DNA of 64,000 nt from Franconibacter pulveris DSM 19144 (GTDB taxonomy: Bacteria > Pseudomonadota > Gammaproteobacteria > Enterobacterales > Enterobacteriaceae). The DNA lies in the NCBI GenBank assembly GCA_000621185.1, contig KK211224.1, positions 229,923-293,922 on the forward strand, given 5' to 3'. Below the pieces are notes generated by a model, which saw nothing but the letters and a program-made list of their open reading frames with translations, made no database searches and was not told where the DNA came from. Position numbers and translations under genes: made by a program. This document shows positions 7,082-18,019 of the stretch, piece by piece; within the stretch, counting starts at the first letter, position 1, and every line of letters starts with the position of its first letter.

Positions 7082-9217
7082 ATGAATTCATTAAAAATTG
7101 CTGCCAGCCACACTCTGGCGACGGCACTCTCCACACACCGTGAAGTGGTGACGCTGGATAACACCGATTTCACGGACGTAGCGGCCGTGGTGCTCACCGT
7201 TGCCGATACGCGTAGCGGCATTCTGGCCCTGCTCAAACGCACCGGGTTTAACCTGCCGGTTTTCGTGCTGACGGAAGAGGGAACGGCAAGCGCGGAAGTG
7301 ACGGGCGTTATCACCGGCAACGCGCAGGGTTTTCTGGAGCTGGAAGCGGCGGCGGTCGCTTATGAAGAGAACCTGCTGCCGCCGTTTTTCGACACGCTCT
7401 ACCAGTACGTGGAGATGAAAAACAGCACCTTCGCCTGTCCGGGCCACCAGCACGGCGAATTTTTTAAAAAGCATCCGGCGGGGCGGCAGTTTTATGATTT
7501 CTTCGGCGAGAACCTCTTTCGCGCCGACATGTGCAACGCAGACGTGAAGCTTGGCGACCTGCTCATCCACGAAGGCTCGGCGAAGCACGCGCAGAAGTTC
7601 GCAGCGAAAGTCTTTAACGCCGATAAAACCTACTTCGTGCTGAACGGCACGTCGGCGGCGAACAAAGTGGTGACGAATGCGCTGCTGACGCGCGGCGACC
7701 TGGTGCTGTTCGACCGCAACAACCATAAGTCGAATCACCACGGCGCGCTGATCCAGGCGGGCGCCACGCCGGTTTATCTGGAGGCGGCGCGTAACCCGTT
7801 CGGTTTTATCGGCGGTATCGACGCCCACTGTTTTGATGAAGATTACCTGCGCGAGCGGATCCGCGACGTAGCACCCGATCGCGCCGATCAACCGCGTCCG
7901 TTCCGCCTCGCGGTGATCCAGCTCGGCACCTACGACGGCACCGTCTATAACGCCCGTCAGGTGGTGGATAAGCTGGGGCCGCTGTGCGACTACATCCTGT
8001 TCGACTCGGCGTGGGTCGGCTACGAGCAGTTCATTCCAATGATGGCCGACTGCTCGCCGCTGCTGCTCACGCTCAATGAGAACGACCCGGGGATCTTCGT
8101 CACCCAGTCGGTGCACAAGCAGCAGGCGGGCTTCTCGCAGACGTCGCAAATCCACAAAAAGGATAACCACCTGCGCGGCCAGGCGCGTTTCTGTCCGCAC
8201 AAGCGGCTGAACAATGCGTTTATGCTGCACGCTTCCACCAGCCCTTTTTATCCGCTGTTCGCCGCACTCGACGTGAACGCCAAAATCCACGAAGGGGAGA
8301 GCGGGCGCCGCCTGTGGGCGGAATGCGTGGAGAAAGGCATTGAGGCGCGCAAGGCGATTATCGCCAACTGCAAGATGATCAAACCGTTTGTGCCGGAAGA
8401 GGTGGCGGGGCGGCCGTGGCAGGATCACCCAACGGAGGTGATAGCCCGCGAGCGCCGCTTCTTCACCTTCGAGCCGAACGCCTCGTGGCACGGTTTTCAC
8501 GGCTACGCGCGCGAGCAGTATATGGTCGACCCGTGCAAGCTGCTGCTGACCACGCCGGGCATCGACGCGGCGACGGGCGAGTACAGCGATTTCGGCGTGC
8601 CGGCGGCGATACTTGCCAACTATCTGCGTGAAAACGGCATTGTGCCGGAGAAGGCGGATCTTAACTCGATACTGTTCCTGCTGACGCCTGCCGAAAGCAC
8701 CGAAAAGATGGCGCAGCTGGTGGCGATGCTTGCGCAGTTCGAGCGCCACATTGAAGACGACACGCCGCTTGCCGACGTGCTGCCGACCATTTACCAGAAA
8801 TACCCGGTGCGCTACAAAGGCTACACCCTGCGCCAGCTCTGTCAGGAGATGCACGACCTCTACGTGAGCTTTAACGTGAAGGATCTGCAAAAAGCGATGT
8901 TCCGCCGCGAAAGCCTGCCGCCAGTGGTGGTGAACCCGCAGGACGCGAACATCGAGTTTATTCGCGGCAACGTAGAGCTGGTGCGCCTGGCTGAGGCCGA
9001 AGGGCGCGTGGCGGCGGAAGGCGCGCTGCCGTATCCGCCGGGCGTGCTCTGCGTGGTGCCGGGTGAAGTGTGGGGCGGGGCGGCGCTGCGCTATTTCCTC
9101 GCGCTGGAAGAGGGCGTCAACCTGCTGCCGGGTTTCTCGCCGGAGCTGCAAGGGGTGTACAGCGAAACGGATGCCGACGGCATTAAGCGGTTATATGGGT
9201 ATATGCTGCGCCAGTGA
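7082..9217 (+). CDS. speC: Constitutive ornithine decarboxylase
   Basis: This PLP enzyme converts ornithine to putrescine in the cytoplasm. The 711-residue length equals E. coli SpeC. The N-terminal wing domain has DFTDVAAVVLTVADTRSG. The core has CPGHQHGEFFKKHPAG, then NGTSAANKVV, and the Schiff-base Lys in TQSVHKQQAGFSQ (about residue 346). The C-terminal PYPPGVLCVVPGEVWGG is typical of prokaryotic Orn/Lys/Arg decarboxylases. An in-frame GTG at 7076 exists, but ATG 7082 gives the family start (MNSLKIAAS). E. coli has nupG after speC; here the next gene is mltC, convergent. Confidence 0.97.
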   Translation: MNSLKIAASHTLATALSTHREVVTLDNTDFTDVAAVVLTVADTRSGILALLKRTGFNLPVFVLTEEGTASAEVTGVITGNAQGFLELEAAAVAYEENLLPPFFDTLYQYVEMKNSTFACPGHQHGEFFKKHPAGRQFYDFFGENLFRADMCNADVKLGDLLIHEGSAKHAQKFAAKVFNADKTYFVLNGTSAANKVVTNALLTRGDLVLFDRNNHKSNHHGALIQAGATPVYLEAARNPFGFIGGIDAHCFDEDYLRERIRDVAPDRADQPRPFRLAVIQLGTYDGTVYNARQVVDKLGPLCDYILFDSAWVGYEQFIPMMADCSPLLLTLNENDPGIFVTQSVHKQQAGFSQTSQIHKKDNHLRGQARFCPHKRLNNAFMLHASTSPFYPLFAALDVNAKIHEGESGRRLWAECVEKGIEARKAIIANCKMIKPFVPEEVAGRPWQDHPTEVIARERRFFTFEPNASWHGFHGYAREQYMVDPCKLLLTTPGIDAATGEYSDFGVPAAILANYLRENGIVPEKADLNSILFLLTPAESTEKMAQLVAMLAQFERHIEDDTPLADVLPTIYQKYPVRYKGYTLRQLCQEMHDLYVSFNVKDLQKAMFRRESLPPVVVNPQDANIEFIRGNVELVRLAEAEGRVAAEGALPYPPGVLCVVPGEVWGGAALRYFLALEEGVNLLPGFSPELQGVYSETDADGIKRLYGYMLRQ

Positions 9218-9293
9218 GTGGGCGCCTTCATGCTAACGGCCTGGCGCTAACTTTTCGTATGACGCTGCGTGGGGCGCCAGAGCTGGCTTGTTG

Positions 9294-9475
9294 CCCCTCA
9301 CCCTCTCCCCGGCGGAGAGAGGGGAGCGGCAGGTGAGGTGCGAAGGGCGCGGCGCAGGCCTGCATGCTTTTCTCTTTTGCAGGCGAGAAGAGAGAGACCA
9401 GCGGCAAGCGCGGCGCAGGCCGGTACGATTTTCCCCCTTTCCCTGCCAGGGAGAGGGCCGGGGTGAGGGTGAAAG
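9294..9475. repeat. Large intergenic inverted repeat with internal direct repeats
   Basis: The left arm, CCCCTCACCCTCTCCCC with GGCGGAGAGAGGGG (9295-9325), is the inverse of the right arm with GGGAGAGGGCCGGGGTGAGGGT (about 9449-9470). Inside, GCGCGGCGCAGGCC occurs twice (about 9349 and 9408). CCCTCACCCTCTCCC-type palindromes are common non-coding repeats in enterobacterial intergenic DNA and may fold into stable RNA or end both convergent transcripts. Confidence 0.65.
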
Positions 9476-9525
9476 CCCATCGACGAAACCGTGGATGGCG
9501 CTGGCCGAACCGCGCTACGCCCCCA

Positions 9526-10617
9526 TCACCCTCTGCCGCGCCGGTACGATTTCTGCGCGGTATCCACTTTGTAGAGATAACGGCGCGACTCAGCGGACGG
9601 ATGCCGCGTCGTCAGCATCTGGTAAACCTCGCCCGGGTCCATGTTGTTGATGATCGCCGCCGCCTCAATCTTGTCGCTCGCAAAGGTGCGCAGCACGCTG
9701 CCCGCGCCGCCGTTGTAAGCGGTGATAACCGCATAGCGGCGCGATGTCGGGTTGCTGATGTCAGAGAGGTAAACGTTGTTCAGCATCGCCAGATACGCGG
9801 TGCCGGTGTCAATATTGCTCTCCGGGTCGAACAAGTAGTTGCGGCTTGGCATGCCCCAGCGGCCCTGGGCGCGGAACACATCTTTACCGGCACTGTGCTG
9901 CACCACCTGCATCAGCCCCAGCGCGTCGGAACGGCTGACAGCGTACGGGTTGAAGGACGATTCGGTCTGCATGATAGCGAGGATAAGCGACTCATCCACG
10001 CCATATTTGCGCGCCGCTTTGCGCACCATGCCGATATATTTATGCGCACGCTTATCAAGGTGGTTCGGCACCAGGTTAATCGTCACGCTGTAGATAATAT
10101 GCAGGCCGTTGCTGCGGCTTTTCAGGCGGTTTTGCAGCAGGTAGTCAGCGAAGCTGTTCGCGCGTCCCTGCCAGCGGATCGGCTGACCGGTCTGGTCCAC
10201 CACCTGGCCATAGAGGAACGGCTGCTTTGAGATCTGAATGTCGTTAACGTCGGAATAGAGATCGATAGAGCCAGGATCGTCGCCCATCAGCAGGGTGGTG
10301 ACGATCGCCTTGCGCAGACGATCCGCCGGATCGGTGCCGGCGATGGTTTCAACGGTGATCGTCCCTTCGTCGAAGTTAATGTGGCTGCGGGTCTGATATT
10401 GATCCGTGTATTTCACGTAATCTTTCGGCCCCGCAATCAGAACCTCGTTAAATCCCCAGATGTTTTCAATGTTATGGGCGAACTGGCCCATCAGAATGTC
10501 AAAACCGTTGGTATCCTTAATCCAGGCCTCGTTATAGGCGTTTTCAGCTTTTTTATTACTGGAACAGGAAACTAATAACGGCGCGACCAGAGCAAGCGCG
10601 AGTAATTTTTTATTCAT
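9526..10617 (-). CDS. mltC: Membrane-bound lytic murein transglycosylase C
   Basis: This outer-membrane lipoprotein cuts glycan strands of peptidoglycan, leaving 1,6-anhydro ends. The 363-residue protein starts [20 protein letters not shown] with lipobox LVSC. The N-terminal DUF3393 domain precedes the SLT domain with catalytic Glu in [17 protein letters not shown], then GLMQVV and [12 protein letters not shown]. An upstream in-frame extension exists, but the lipoprotein start at 10617 is clear. The C-terminus reads KSYRRGRG. The last codons share the 15-base word found in the adjacent intergenic repeat (CCGGTACGATTT), so the end of the gene may have been remodelled. It lies downstream of yggX and mutY in one unit. 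Confidence 0.95.
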   Translation of the reverse strand: MNKKLLALALVAPLLVSCSSNKKAENAYNEAWIKDTNGFDILMGQFAHNIENIWGFNEVLIAGPKDYVKYTDQYQTRSHINFDEGTITVETIAGTDPADRLRKAIVTTLLMGDDPGSIDLYSDVNDIQISKQPFLYGQVVDQTGQPIRWQGRANSFADYLLQNRLKSRSNGLHIIYSVTINLVPNHLDKRAHKYIGMVRKAARKYGVDESLILAIMQTESSFNPYAVSRSDALGLMQVVQHSAGKDVFRAQGRWGMPSRNYLFDPESNIDTGTAYLAMLNNVYLSDISNPTSRRYAVITAYNGGAGSVLRTFASDKIEAAAIINNMDPGEVYQMLTTRHPSAESRRYLYKVDTAQKSYRRGRG

Positions 10618-10658
10618 TCCTGAAGTGCGTCCTGGCTTAGGCAAAAGGGCCGAAGCCC

Positions 10659-12018
<1,360 letters not shown>

Positions 12019-12169
12019 TAAAGCGTGGGGTCCGGCTTAAAAAAGAAGAGAGGCAGATTGCAGCACAGCGCCTGAGGGCTGTAAACAGGAACTTTCCGGC
12101 GCTTGCATCGAACCCCTATCTTTGGATAATGCCCGTTTTCCGAACACTAACTCAGACAGATGAATCGCC

Positions 12170-12889
12170 ATGAATAACGACGTCATTTCACCGGAATTTG
12201 ATGAAAACGGCCGCCCGCTGCGCCGGATTCGCAGCTTTGTCCGCCGCCAGGGACGCCTGACCAAAGGGCAGCAGCACGCGCTGGACCACTACTGGCCGGT
12301 GATGGGCGTTGAGTTCAGCGATGAACCGCTCGACTTCGCCGCGCTGTTCGGCCGCGAAGCGCCGGTAACGCTGGAGATTGGCTTCGGCATGGGCGCCTCG
12401 CTTGTGGAGATGGCGAAAAGCAATCCGCAGCAAAATTTCCTCGGCATTGAAGTGCATTCGCCGGGCGTTGGCGCCTGCCTGAGCTCCGCCCACGAAGAGG
12501 GCGTGGAGAACCTGCGCGTGATGTGTCACGACGCGGTGGAAGTGCTGCACAAAATGATTCCTGACAATTCTCTCGCCATGGTGCAGCTCTTTTTCCCTGA
12601 CCCATGGCACAAAGCGCGCCATAATAAACGCCGTATCGTTCAGGCGCCGTTTGCGGAGCTGGTGAAAAGCAAGCTCAAGCTCGGCGGCGTCTTCCACATG
12701 GCGACCGACTGGGAACCTTATGCGGAACATATGCTCGAAGTGATGTCTTCTCTGGAGGGTTATAAAAACCTTTCCGGGAGCAACGACTATGTACCGCGCC
12801 CGGCTTCGCGCCCGGTGACCAAATTTGAACAGCGTGGCCATCGTCTTGGCCACGGCGTATGGGACTTAATGTTCGAGAGGGTGAAATAA
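12170..12889 (+). CDS. trmB: tRNA (guanine-N7-)-methyltransferase
   Basis: This enzyme makes m7G46 in the variable loop of tRNA using S-adenosylmethionine. The 239-residue protein contains the SAM motif [23 protein letters not shown], and the catalytic region [17 protein letters not shown]. Its TAA stop overlaps the ATG of yggL by one base. It is divergent from mutY, as in other enterobacteria. Confidence 0.97.
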   Translation: MNNDVISPEFDENGRPLRRIRSFVRRQGRLTKGQQHALDHYWPVMGVEFSDEPLDFAALFGREAPVTLEIGFGMGASLVEMAKSNPQQNFLGIEVHSPGVGACLSSAHEEGVENLRVMCHDAVEVLHKMIPDNSLAMVQLFFPDPWHKARHNKRRIVQAPFAELVKSKLKLGGVFHMATDWEPYAEHMLEVMSSLEGYKNLSGSNDYVPRPASRPVTKFEQRGHRLGHGVWDLMFERVK

Positions 12890-13215
12890 TGGCAAAGCAC
12901 CGCAGCCGCCGCTTGCGTAAAAAGATGCACATCGACGAATTCCAGGAGCTGGGATTTTCGGTCGCCTGGCGTTTCCCGCAAGGCACCACGGAAGAGCAGA
13001 TTGATAAAACCGTTGATGATTTCATCAACGAAGTGATTGCGCCCAACGGCCTTGCCTTCGACGGCAGCGGTTACCTCTCCTGGGAAGGGCTGGTCTGCAA
13101 AGAGCAGATTGGCAAATGCACCGAAGAAGATCAGGCTATCGTGCGTAACTGGCTTGAAGAGAAAAAGCTTGAAGAGATCCGCTTAAGCGACCTCTTCGAC
13201 GTGTGGTGGGATTAA
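12889..13215 (+). CDS. yggL: YggL family 50S ribosome-associated protein
   Basis: The 108-residue product starts [23 protein letters not shown] and ends LSDLFDVWWD, nearly identical in pattern to E. coli YggL (DUF469). The basic N-terminus fits the reported association with the large ribosomal subunit. It starts on the last base of the trmB stop, so it is translationally coupled. A GTG-type extension into trmB is unnecessary. Confidence 0.95.
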   Translation: MAKHRSRRLRKKMHIDEFQELGFSVAWRFPQGTTEEQIDKTVDDFINEVIAPNGLAFDGSGYLSWEGLVCKEQIGKCTEEDQAIVRNWLEEKKLEEIRLSDLFDVWWD

Positions 13216-13223
13216 TGCCGTGT

Positions 13224-13250
13224 AACGGGTCGGTTTAACCGGCCCGTTTT
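13224..13250 (+). terminator. Hairpin between yggL and yggN
   Basis: Arms AACGGGTCGGTT (13224-13235) and AACCGGCCCGTT (13237-13248) pair with one mismatch and are followed by TTTTG. It would end the trmB-yggL transcript before yggN. Confidence 0.7.
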
Positions 13251-13267
13251 GTCTTACAGGAGTCACT

Positions 13268-13984
13268 ATGATGCGTAAAGCCCTGCTGGGGGCGTTGCTG
13301 ATTACCGCAGCGCAGGCCCACGCGGACTACCAGTGCAGCGTCACGCCGCGCGACGACGTGGTGCTAAAACCCCAGACCGTCCAGGTGGTGGGGGAAAACG
13401 GCGACCTGCTTATCGGCCCCGACGGCAGCGTAACCTTCAACGGCAAAACGCAAAGCCTGAATGTCGCCCAGCGCCAGCAGGCGCTCGACTACCAGAAACA
13501 GCTGCGCGCCACGCTGCCGTGGATTGATGACGGCGCGCGCGCGCGAGTGGAAAAAGGGCGCGTGGCGCTCGATAAAATCATCACCGAGCAGGTGGGCGAG
13601 AGCAGCAACATGCGCAACCGCCTGACGCAGCTTGATAAGCAGCTTAAAACGCAGATGAACCGTATCATTGAGCATCGCGCCGACGGTCTGACCTTCCACT
13701 ATAAAGCCATCGATCAGGTGCGCGCCGACGGCCAGCAGCTGGTGAACCAGGCGATGGGCGGCATTTTGCAGGACAGCATCAACGAGATGGGCGCTAAAGC
13801 GGTCATCAAGGGCGGCGGCAACCCGCTGCAAGGGGTGCTGGGAAGCCTGGGCGGTCTGCAAACCGCCATTCAAAACGAATGGAAAAATCAGGAAGCGGAT
13901 TTCCAGCAGTTCGGCCGCGATGTCTGCAACCGTACTATCCAGCTTGAAGAGCAGCGCCAGGCGCTGGTCGGCAGCCTGAAATAA
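13268..13984 (+). CDS. yggN: DUF2884 periplasmic protein YggN
   Basis: This 238-residue protein has a short signal peptide (MMRKALLGALLITAAQAHA, cleavage near residue 19), then YQCSVTPRDDVVLKPQTVQV and a Gln-rich helical body ending LEEQRQALVGSLK. Length and context match E. coli YggN (DUF2884), whose function is unknown. A CAGGAGT ribosome site lies upstream; ATG 13268 or 13271 may be used. Confidence 0.92.
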   Translation: MMRKALLGALLITAAQAHADYQCSVTPRDDVVLKPQTVQVVGENGDLLIGPDGSVTFNGKTQSLNVAQRQQALDYQKQLRATLPWIDDGARARVEKGRVALDKIITEQVGESSNMRNRLTQLDKQLKTQMNRIIEHRADGLTFHYKAIDQVRADGQQLVNQAMGGILQDSINEMGAKAVIKGGGNPLQGVLGSLGGLQTAIQNEWKNQEADFQQFGRDVCNRTIQLEEQRQALVGSLK

Positions 13985-13990
13985 TCTTCA

Positions 13991-14007
13991 GGGGGCGTTT
14001 CGCCCCC
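13991..14007 (+). terminator. Terminator after yggN
   Basis: Seven-base stem GGGGGCG / CGCCCCC with a TTT loop, six bases after the yggN stop. The following T-run is weak (CGCGTTTCCCC). Confidence 0.55.
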
Positions 14008-14119
14008 GCGTTTCCCCGTTACGAAACAACCTGTTACACAGCCCCTTACTCTCTCCCACTTTGCCTGACATTTCTTCACCAGCATGAAGGCATAACGTCA
14101 TTCTCATAAGGGAAGGGAT

Positions 14120-14221
14120 ATGAAGGGTTTTCTCACCGCCGGTCGCGCCCTGTGCCTGTTTTTAGCGCTTCTCGTTCTGATTAATGTTGTGGTGCTGTGG
14201 GCGCAGACGTTCGGGGAGTAG
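14120..14221 (+). CDS. Small single-span membrane protein, 33 residues
   Basis: MKGFLTAGRALCLFLALLVL begins a 33-codon ORF that continues INVVVLWAQTFGE. One hydrophobic helix (about 8-28) is flanked by a basic N-terminus and an acidic end, giving an N-in orientation by charge. A strong GGAAGGGAT ribosome site ends just before the ATG. It sits between yggN and the uhpA-like gene, on the same strand as both. I do not recognise the family. Confidence 0.5.
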   Translation: MKGFLTAGRALCLFLALLVLINVVVLWAQTFGE

Positions 14222-14420
14222 CGACGTTTACGGGAGCGTAAATCCGCCTCGCCAATCCTCAACGTTATCCCGCGCCGTGTTATTGCCTCACGTCTGTGTA
14301 AGCCTTCATCATCGCCCCTTCGCGCTTTTTTGCTACGCCTGTTACATAACGTCAACAATATGATTGCCAGACAATGATTCACAAGCATCATGACGTCATC
14401 TTTTTTCACGAGTGACGACG

Positions 14421-15053
14421 ATGATTGGTGTGGTACTGGTCGATGACCATGTGGTGGTGCGCTCGGGATTTGCCCAGCTGTTAAGTCTGGAAACGGATAT
14501 CCAGGTGCAGGGGCAGTACAGCAGCGCCGCAGAAGCCTGGCCGATGCTGTCGCGCCAGCCGGTGGATGTCGCCGTGCTGGACGTGGCGATGCCGGATGAA
14601 AACGGTCTTAGCCTGCTTAAGCGCCTGCGCGCCCGGCGGCCTGGCTTTCGCGCTATTATTCTCAGCATCTACGATACCCCCGCTTTTGTGCAAAGCGCGC
14701 TGGACGCGGGCGCAAGCGGCTATCTCACCAAAAGCTGCGGGCCGGAGGAGCTGGTGCAGGCGGTGCGCTCCGTAGGCATGGGCGGGCACTACCTGTGCGC
14801 TGACGCCCTGCGCGCCCTGCGGGGCGGGGCGCAGCCGGCTAAGGTCCTTGAGGTGTTAACCCCCCGCGAGCGCGAGATTTTTGACCTGTTGGTGAAGGGC
14901 GAAAGCGTGAAAGCCATCGCCGCGCAGCTCGACTTAAGCCATAAAACCGTGCACGTGCACCGCGCCAACGTACTGGGCAAGCTGCAATGCGCCACGACCA
15001 TTGAGCTGGTGCACTTCGCGCTGGAAAATCAACTGCTGACGGGACACGGATGA
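14421..15053 (+). CDS. UhpA-like NarL/FixJ response regulator
   Basis: The 210-residue regulator has a receiver domain (DD at residues 8-9 in VLVDDHVVVRSG, phosphoacceptor Asp54 in AVLDVAMPDENG, Lys in YLTKSCGPEEL). A LuxR-type helix-turn-helix follows: LTPREREIFDLLVKGESVKAIA then SHKTVHVHRAN. The pattern is closest to UhpA, the activator of hexose-phosphate uptake. ATG 14421 is preferred over the in-frame GTG at 14412. The stop overlaps the sensor kinase start (ATGA). Probable target: the promoter of the uhpC-afu genes downstream. Confidence 0.85.
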   Translation: MIGVVLVDDHVVVRSGFAQLLSLETDIQVQGQYSSAAEAWPMLSRQPVDVAVLDVAMPDENGLSLLKRLRARRPGFRAIILSIYDTPAFVQSALDAGASGYLTKSCGPEELVQAVRSVGMGGHYLCADALRALRGGAQPAKVLEVLTPREREIFDLLVKGESVKAIAAQLDLSHKTVHVHRANVLGKLQCATTIELVHFALENQLLTGHG

Positions 15054-16591
15054 CAAGCTCGCTGCGCTACGGGGTGCTGTCGCTGTTTATCCTCTTCGCC
15101 TGGGGACCGGGCTGGCTGATGCTCTGGACTATCAGCCACTACCTGACCCATAACGGCGAACAGGCGGCGCTGCTGCTGCCGCAGGGAGTGCTGCTGGCGC
15201 TGCTGATTTTGCTGGCCCGGCGCTACTGGCTCACGCTGCTTTTGCCGCAATGCGCCATAACGCTCTGGCTGTGGCATGCCGGGCTGCTCTCAGGTTGGCC
15301 GGTACTCTTCGCGCCTTTTATCAGCCTGTTGCCTGCGCTGGGCGCGCAGCGTTACTGGCACCGTTTCCCGCTCTACTGGCAGCGCCTTTCGCTGCTGCTC
15401 GCCGCCGTGATTGTCAATTCGCTGTTAACGACGCTGGCGTTGACGTGGCTGGTGGAGAGCAGGGCCAGCCATATTCTGCTCGCTTCGTTTACCGGCGGCG
15501 TGTTGCTGACCCCTTTCGTTTACCTGATTTATGACTATCTGCGCCAGCAGCATCGCTATCATCTGCTGGGGCTGGATGCCAGCAACCCGCCGCTGCGCAC
15601 TTCGCTTATTCTCTGGTGCAGCCTCTTTTTTATCATCGGCATCGGCACGCAAATGGTGCTGTCGCCGGAAATCGAAAGGCTGTTGCTGATTGTGGTGTTT
15701 TTGCCAAACGTGGTGATGGCGTGGAAATTCGGCTGGCAGGGCGGGGTGCTGGCGGCGCTGCTCGGCAGCATGATGATTGCCGCCGCGCGCCAGTTCGGCA
15801 GCGGTTTTAGCAACGTGCTGGAGCTGGAGATTTTTCTCTCTACCCAGGCGCTGCTCGGCATCGGGCTTGGCATCGCCATCAGCCGCCAGCAGCATCTCGC
15901 CAGCAACCTGCACCGCTACCGCCAGCGCCTCGAAGTGGAGCTTCAGGCGCGCCGCCAGCTCACCGAACAGCTTATCCACGCCGAAGAGGACACGCGTAAA
16001 AACCTCGCCCGTGAGCTGCATGACGAAATCGGCCAGAACATTACCGCCATTCAGATCCAGTCGCAGCTGGTGAAGCGGGCAAGCGATCGCCCCGTGGCGC
16101 TGCAGGCGGCGGAGGAGATAACCGCGCTTTCGCGCCGCATTCACCACTCTACCCGCCAACTTTTACGCCAGCTGCGCCCGCCGGTGCTTGATGAGATGGG
16201 GCTGGACGAGGCGCTGCGCCATCTGGTTAACGAGTTCGCCTTCGAAGCGCGCGGCATCGCCTGCCGTTTTGATTACCGTCTCAGCGCGCCGCCCGGCAAC
16301 GAAACGGTGGTTTTCACCCTCTACCGGCTGGTGCAGGAGCTGCTCAACAACGTGTGCAAGCATGCCAATGCCAGCGAAGTCGTGATTACGCTTAGCGAGC
16401 AGGGCGGCTGGCTGCGCCTTGAAGTACACGACAACGGCGACGGCATCAGTCTCGCTCACCGGCCTGGCTTCGGCATTCAGGGCATGAGCGAGCGGGTGCA
16501 GGCGCTCGGCGGCGAGCTGCTGCTGGAAAACCGACGTGGTACGCGCGTTATTGTTAACCTGCCCACACTTTTGTCACAAAACCGCCCCTGA
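15050..16591 (+). CDS. UhpB-like MASE1 sensor histidine kinase
   Basis: The 513-residue protein has an N-terminal membrane region of about eight helices (MASE1-like, residues 1-290). A linker coiled coil follows (SRQQHLASNLHRYRQRLEVE), then the HisKA_3 domain with His324 in LARELHDEIGQNIT. The HATPase has N box LVQELLNNVCKHA and G box DNGDGI and GFGIQGM. In the Uhp system UhpB phosphorylates UhpA when UhpC senses external hexose phosphate. It overlaps the regulator gene by four bases. Confidence 0.85.
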   Translation: MTSSLRYGVLSLFILFAWGPGWLMLWTISHYLTHNGEQAALLLPQGVLLALLILLARRYWLTLLLPQCAITLWLWHAGLLSGWPVLFAPFISLLPALGAQRYWHRFPLYWQRLSLLLAAVIVNSLLTTLALTWLVESRASHILLASFTGGVLLTPFVYLIYDYLRQQHRYHLLGLDASNPPLRTSLILWCSLFFIIGIGTQMVLSPEIERLLLIVVFLPNVVMAWKFGWQGGVLAALLGSMMIAAARQFGSGFSNVLELEIFLSTQALLGIGLGIAISRQQHLASNLHRYRQRLEVELQARRQLTEQLIHAEEDTRKNLARELHDEIGQNITAIQIQSQLVKRASDRPVALQAAEEITALSRRIHHSTRQLLRQLRPPVLDEMGLDEALRHLVNEFAFEARGIACRFDYRLSAPPGNETVVFTLYRLVQELLNNVCKHANASEVVITLSEQGGWLRLEVHDNGDGISLAHRPGFGIQGMSERVQALGGELLLENRRGTRVIVNLPTLLSQNRP

Positions 16592-16677
16592 CCAGGAAAA
16601 AGTCTTAGTGCTCCTGGAACAAGTCTCATCCCCTTTGCCGTCCCCTTTTTTATAGTCAGCTCAAGCCGGAGGAAATC

Positions 16678-18006
16678 ATGAGCCAGCAAGGTCTGTCCCG
16701 CGCCGATATCGACCGTCGCTACCGCGCGCTGCGCCCGCGCCTGCTGTTCTCAATGGTGATGGGTTATGCCGCGTTTTACCTGACGCGCAAAAGCGTCAAT
16801 TTTGTTCTGCCCGCGTTGCAGCTCGACCTCGGCTTAAGCAAGAGCGATATCGGCCTGCTCGGCTCGCTGTTCTATTTAAGCTACGGCGCCTCGAAGTTCG
16901 CCGCCGGGCTCTGGCACGACAGCCATGGCAGCCGCGCCTTTATGGGCGTTGGGCTGCTGATGACCGGCGTGCTGAACATGCTGTTTGCGCTGGGCGACAG
17001 CCTGCCGCTGCTGCTGGTTATCTGGACGTTGAATGGCTTTTTCCAGGGCTGGGGCTGGCCGCCCTGCGCCCGGCTGCTGACCCACTGGTATTCGCGCAAC
17101 GAACGCGGTTTCTGGTGGGGCTGCTGGAACACCTCTATCAATATCGGCGGGGCGATAATCCCGCTGATTTGCGCCCTGGCCGCCCACGCGTGGGGCTGGC
17201 AGGCGGCGATGCTGACACCAGGGATAATCAGCGCGCTGCTTGGGCTGTGGCTGTGCGGGCGGTTGCGCGGCACGCCGCAGGAGGAGGGGCTGCCCACGGT
17301 GGGCGAATGGCGGCACGACCCGCTGGAGCTGCGACAAGAACAACAAAGCCCACCGATGACGCTCTGGCAGATGCTGCGCAGCACCGTGCTGCAAAACCCG
17401 ATGATCTGGCTGCTCGGCGGGTCGTATGTGCTGGTTTATCTGATTCGCATCGCCCTGAATGACTGGGGCAACCTGTGGCTTGCGGAGAGCCACGGCGTGA
17501 ATCTGCTGAACGCCAACGCCACGGTAATGCTGTTTGAAGTGGGCGGGCTGCTCGGCGCGCTGTTCGCCGGTTGGGGTTCAGACCTGCTCTTCAGCGGCCA
17601 GCGGGCGCCGATGATTTTGCTCTTCACGCTCGGCCTTATTGTGGCGGTGGCGGCGCTGTGGCTTTCGCCCGTGCACCACTACGCGCTGCTGGCGGTCTCG
17701 TTTTTCGCCATCGGCTTTTTTGTCTTCGGTCCGCAGATGCTGATTGGCCTCGCGGCCGTTGAGTGCGGTCACAAAGGTGCGGCGGGGTCGATAACCGGCT
17801 TTCTGGGGCTCTTTGCCTACCTGGGCGCCGCGCTTGCCGGCTGGCCGCTCTCAAAACTGATTGAGCATTACGGCTGGCCGGGGATGTTCGCGACGCTGTT
17901 TATCGCCGCCATGCTGATGGGTTTATTGCTGATGCCACTCTTTATGGCGGGCGTCAGCGCACAGGAGCGGACCGATGCCGGTCCTGCTCCGCCACCTCAC
18001 CTCTGA
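16678..18006 (+). CDS. UhpC-like MFS hexose-phosphate sensor or carrier
   Basis: This 442-residue organophosphate:Pi antiporter family protein has about twelve helices. It starts MSQQGLSRADIDRRYRALRPR, and its first helices include MGYAAFYLTRKSVNFVLPAL as in UhpC/UhpT/GlpT. Motifs GWGWPPCARLLTHWYSRNERGFWWG and FGPQMLIGLAAVE match the family. With UhpA/B-like partners just upstream, a membrane sensor role is likely; transport cannot be excluded. A GGAGGAAAT ribosome site precedes it. Only 13 bases separate it from afuA, so it is probably co-transcribed with the ABC transporter. Confidence 0.83.
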   Translation: MSQQGLSRADIDRRYRALRPRLLFSMVMGYAAFYLTRKSVNFVLPALQLDLGLSKSDIGLLGSLFYLSYGASKFAAGLWHDSHGSRAFMGVGLLMTGVLNMLFALGDSLPLLLVIWTLNGFFQGWGWPPCARLLTHWYSRNERGFWWGCWNTSINIGGAIIPLICALAAHAWGWQAAMLTPGIISALLGLWLCGRLRGTPQEEGLPTVGEWRHDPLELRQEQQSPPMTLWQMLRSTVLQNPMIWLLGGSYVLVYLIRIALNDWGNLWLAESHGVNLLNANATVMLFEVGGLLGALFAGWGSDLLFSGQRAPMILLFTLGLIVAVAALWLSPVHHYALLAVSFFAIGFFVFGPQMLIGLAAVECGHKGAAGSITGFLGLFAYLGAALAGWPLSKLIEHYGWPGMFATLFIAAMLMGLLLMPLFMAGVSAQERTDAGPAPPPHL

Positions 18007-18019
18007 TAAGGATAACAAC

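Noticed and set aside
7091..9151. 686-codon open frame antisense to speC
   Set aside because: It is His/Arg-rich low-complexity sequence typical of the antisense of a GC-rich gene, with no domain. speC itself is unmistakable.
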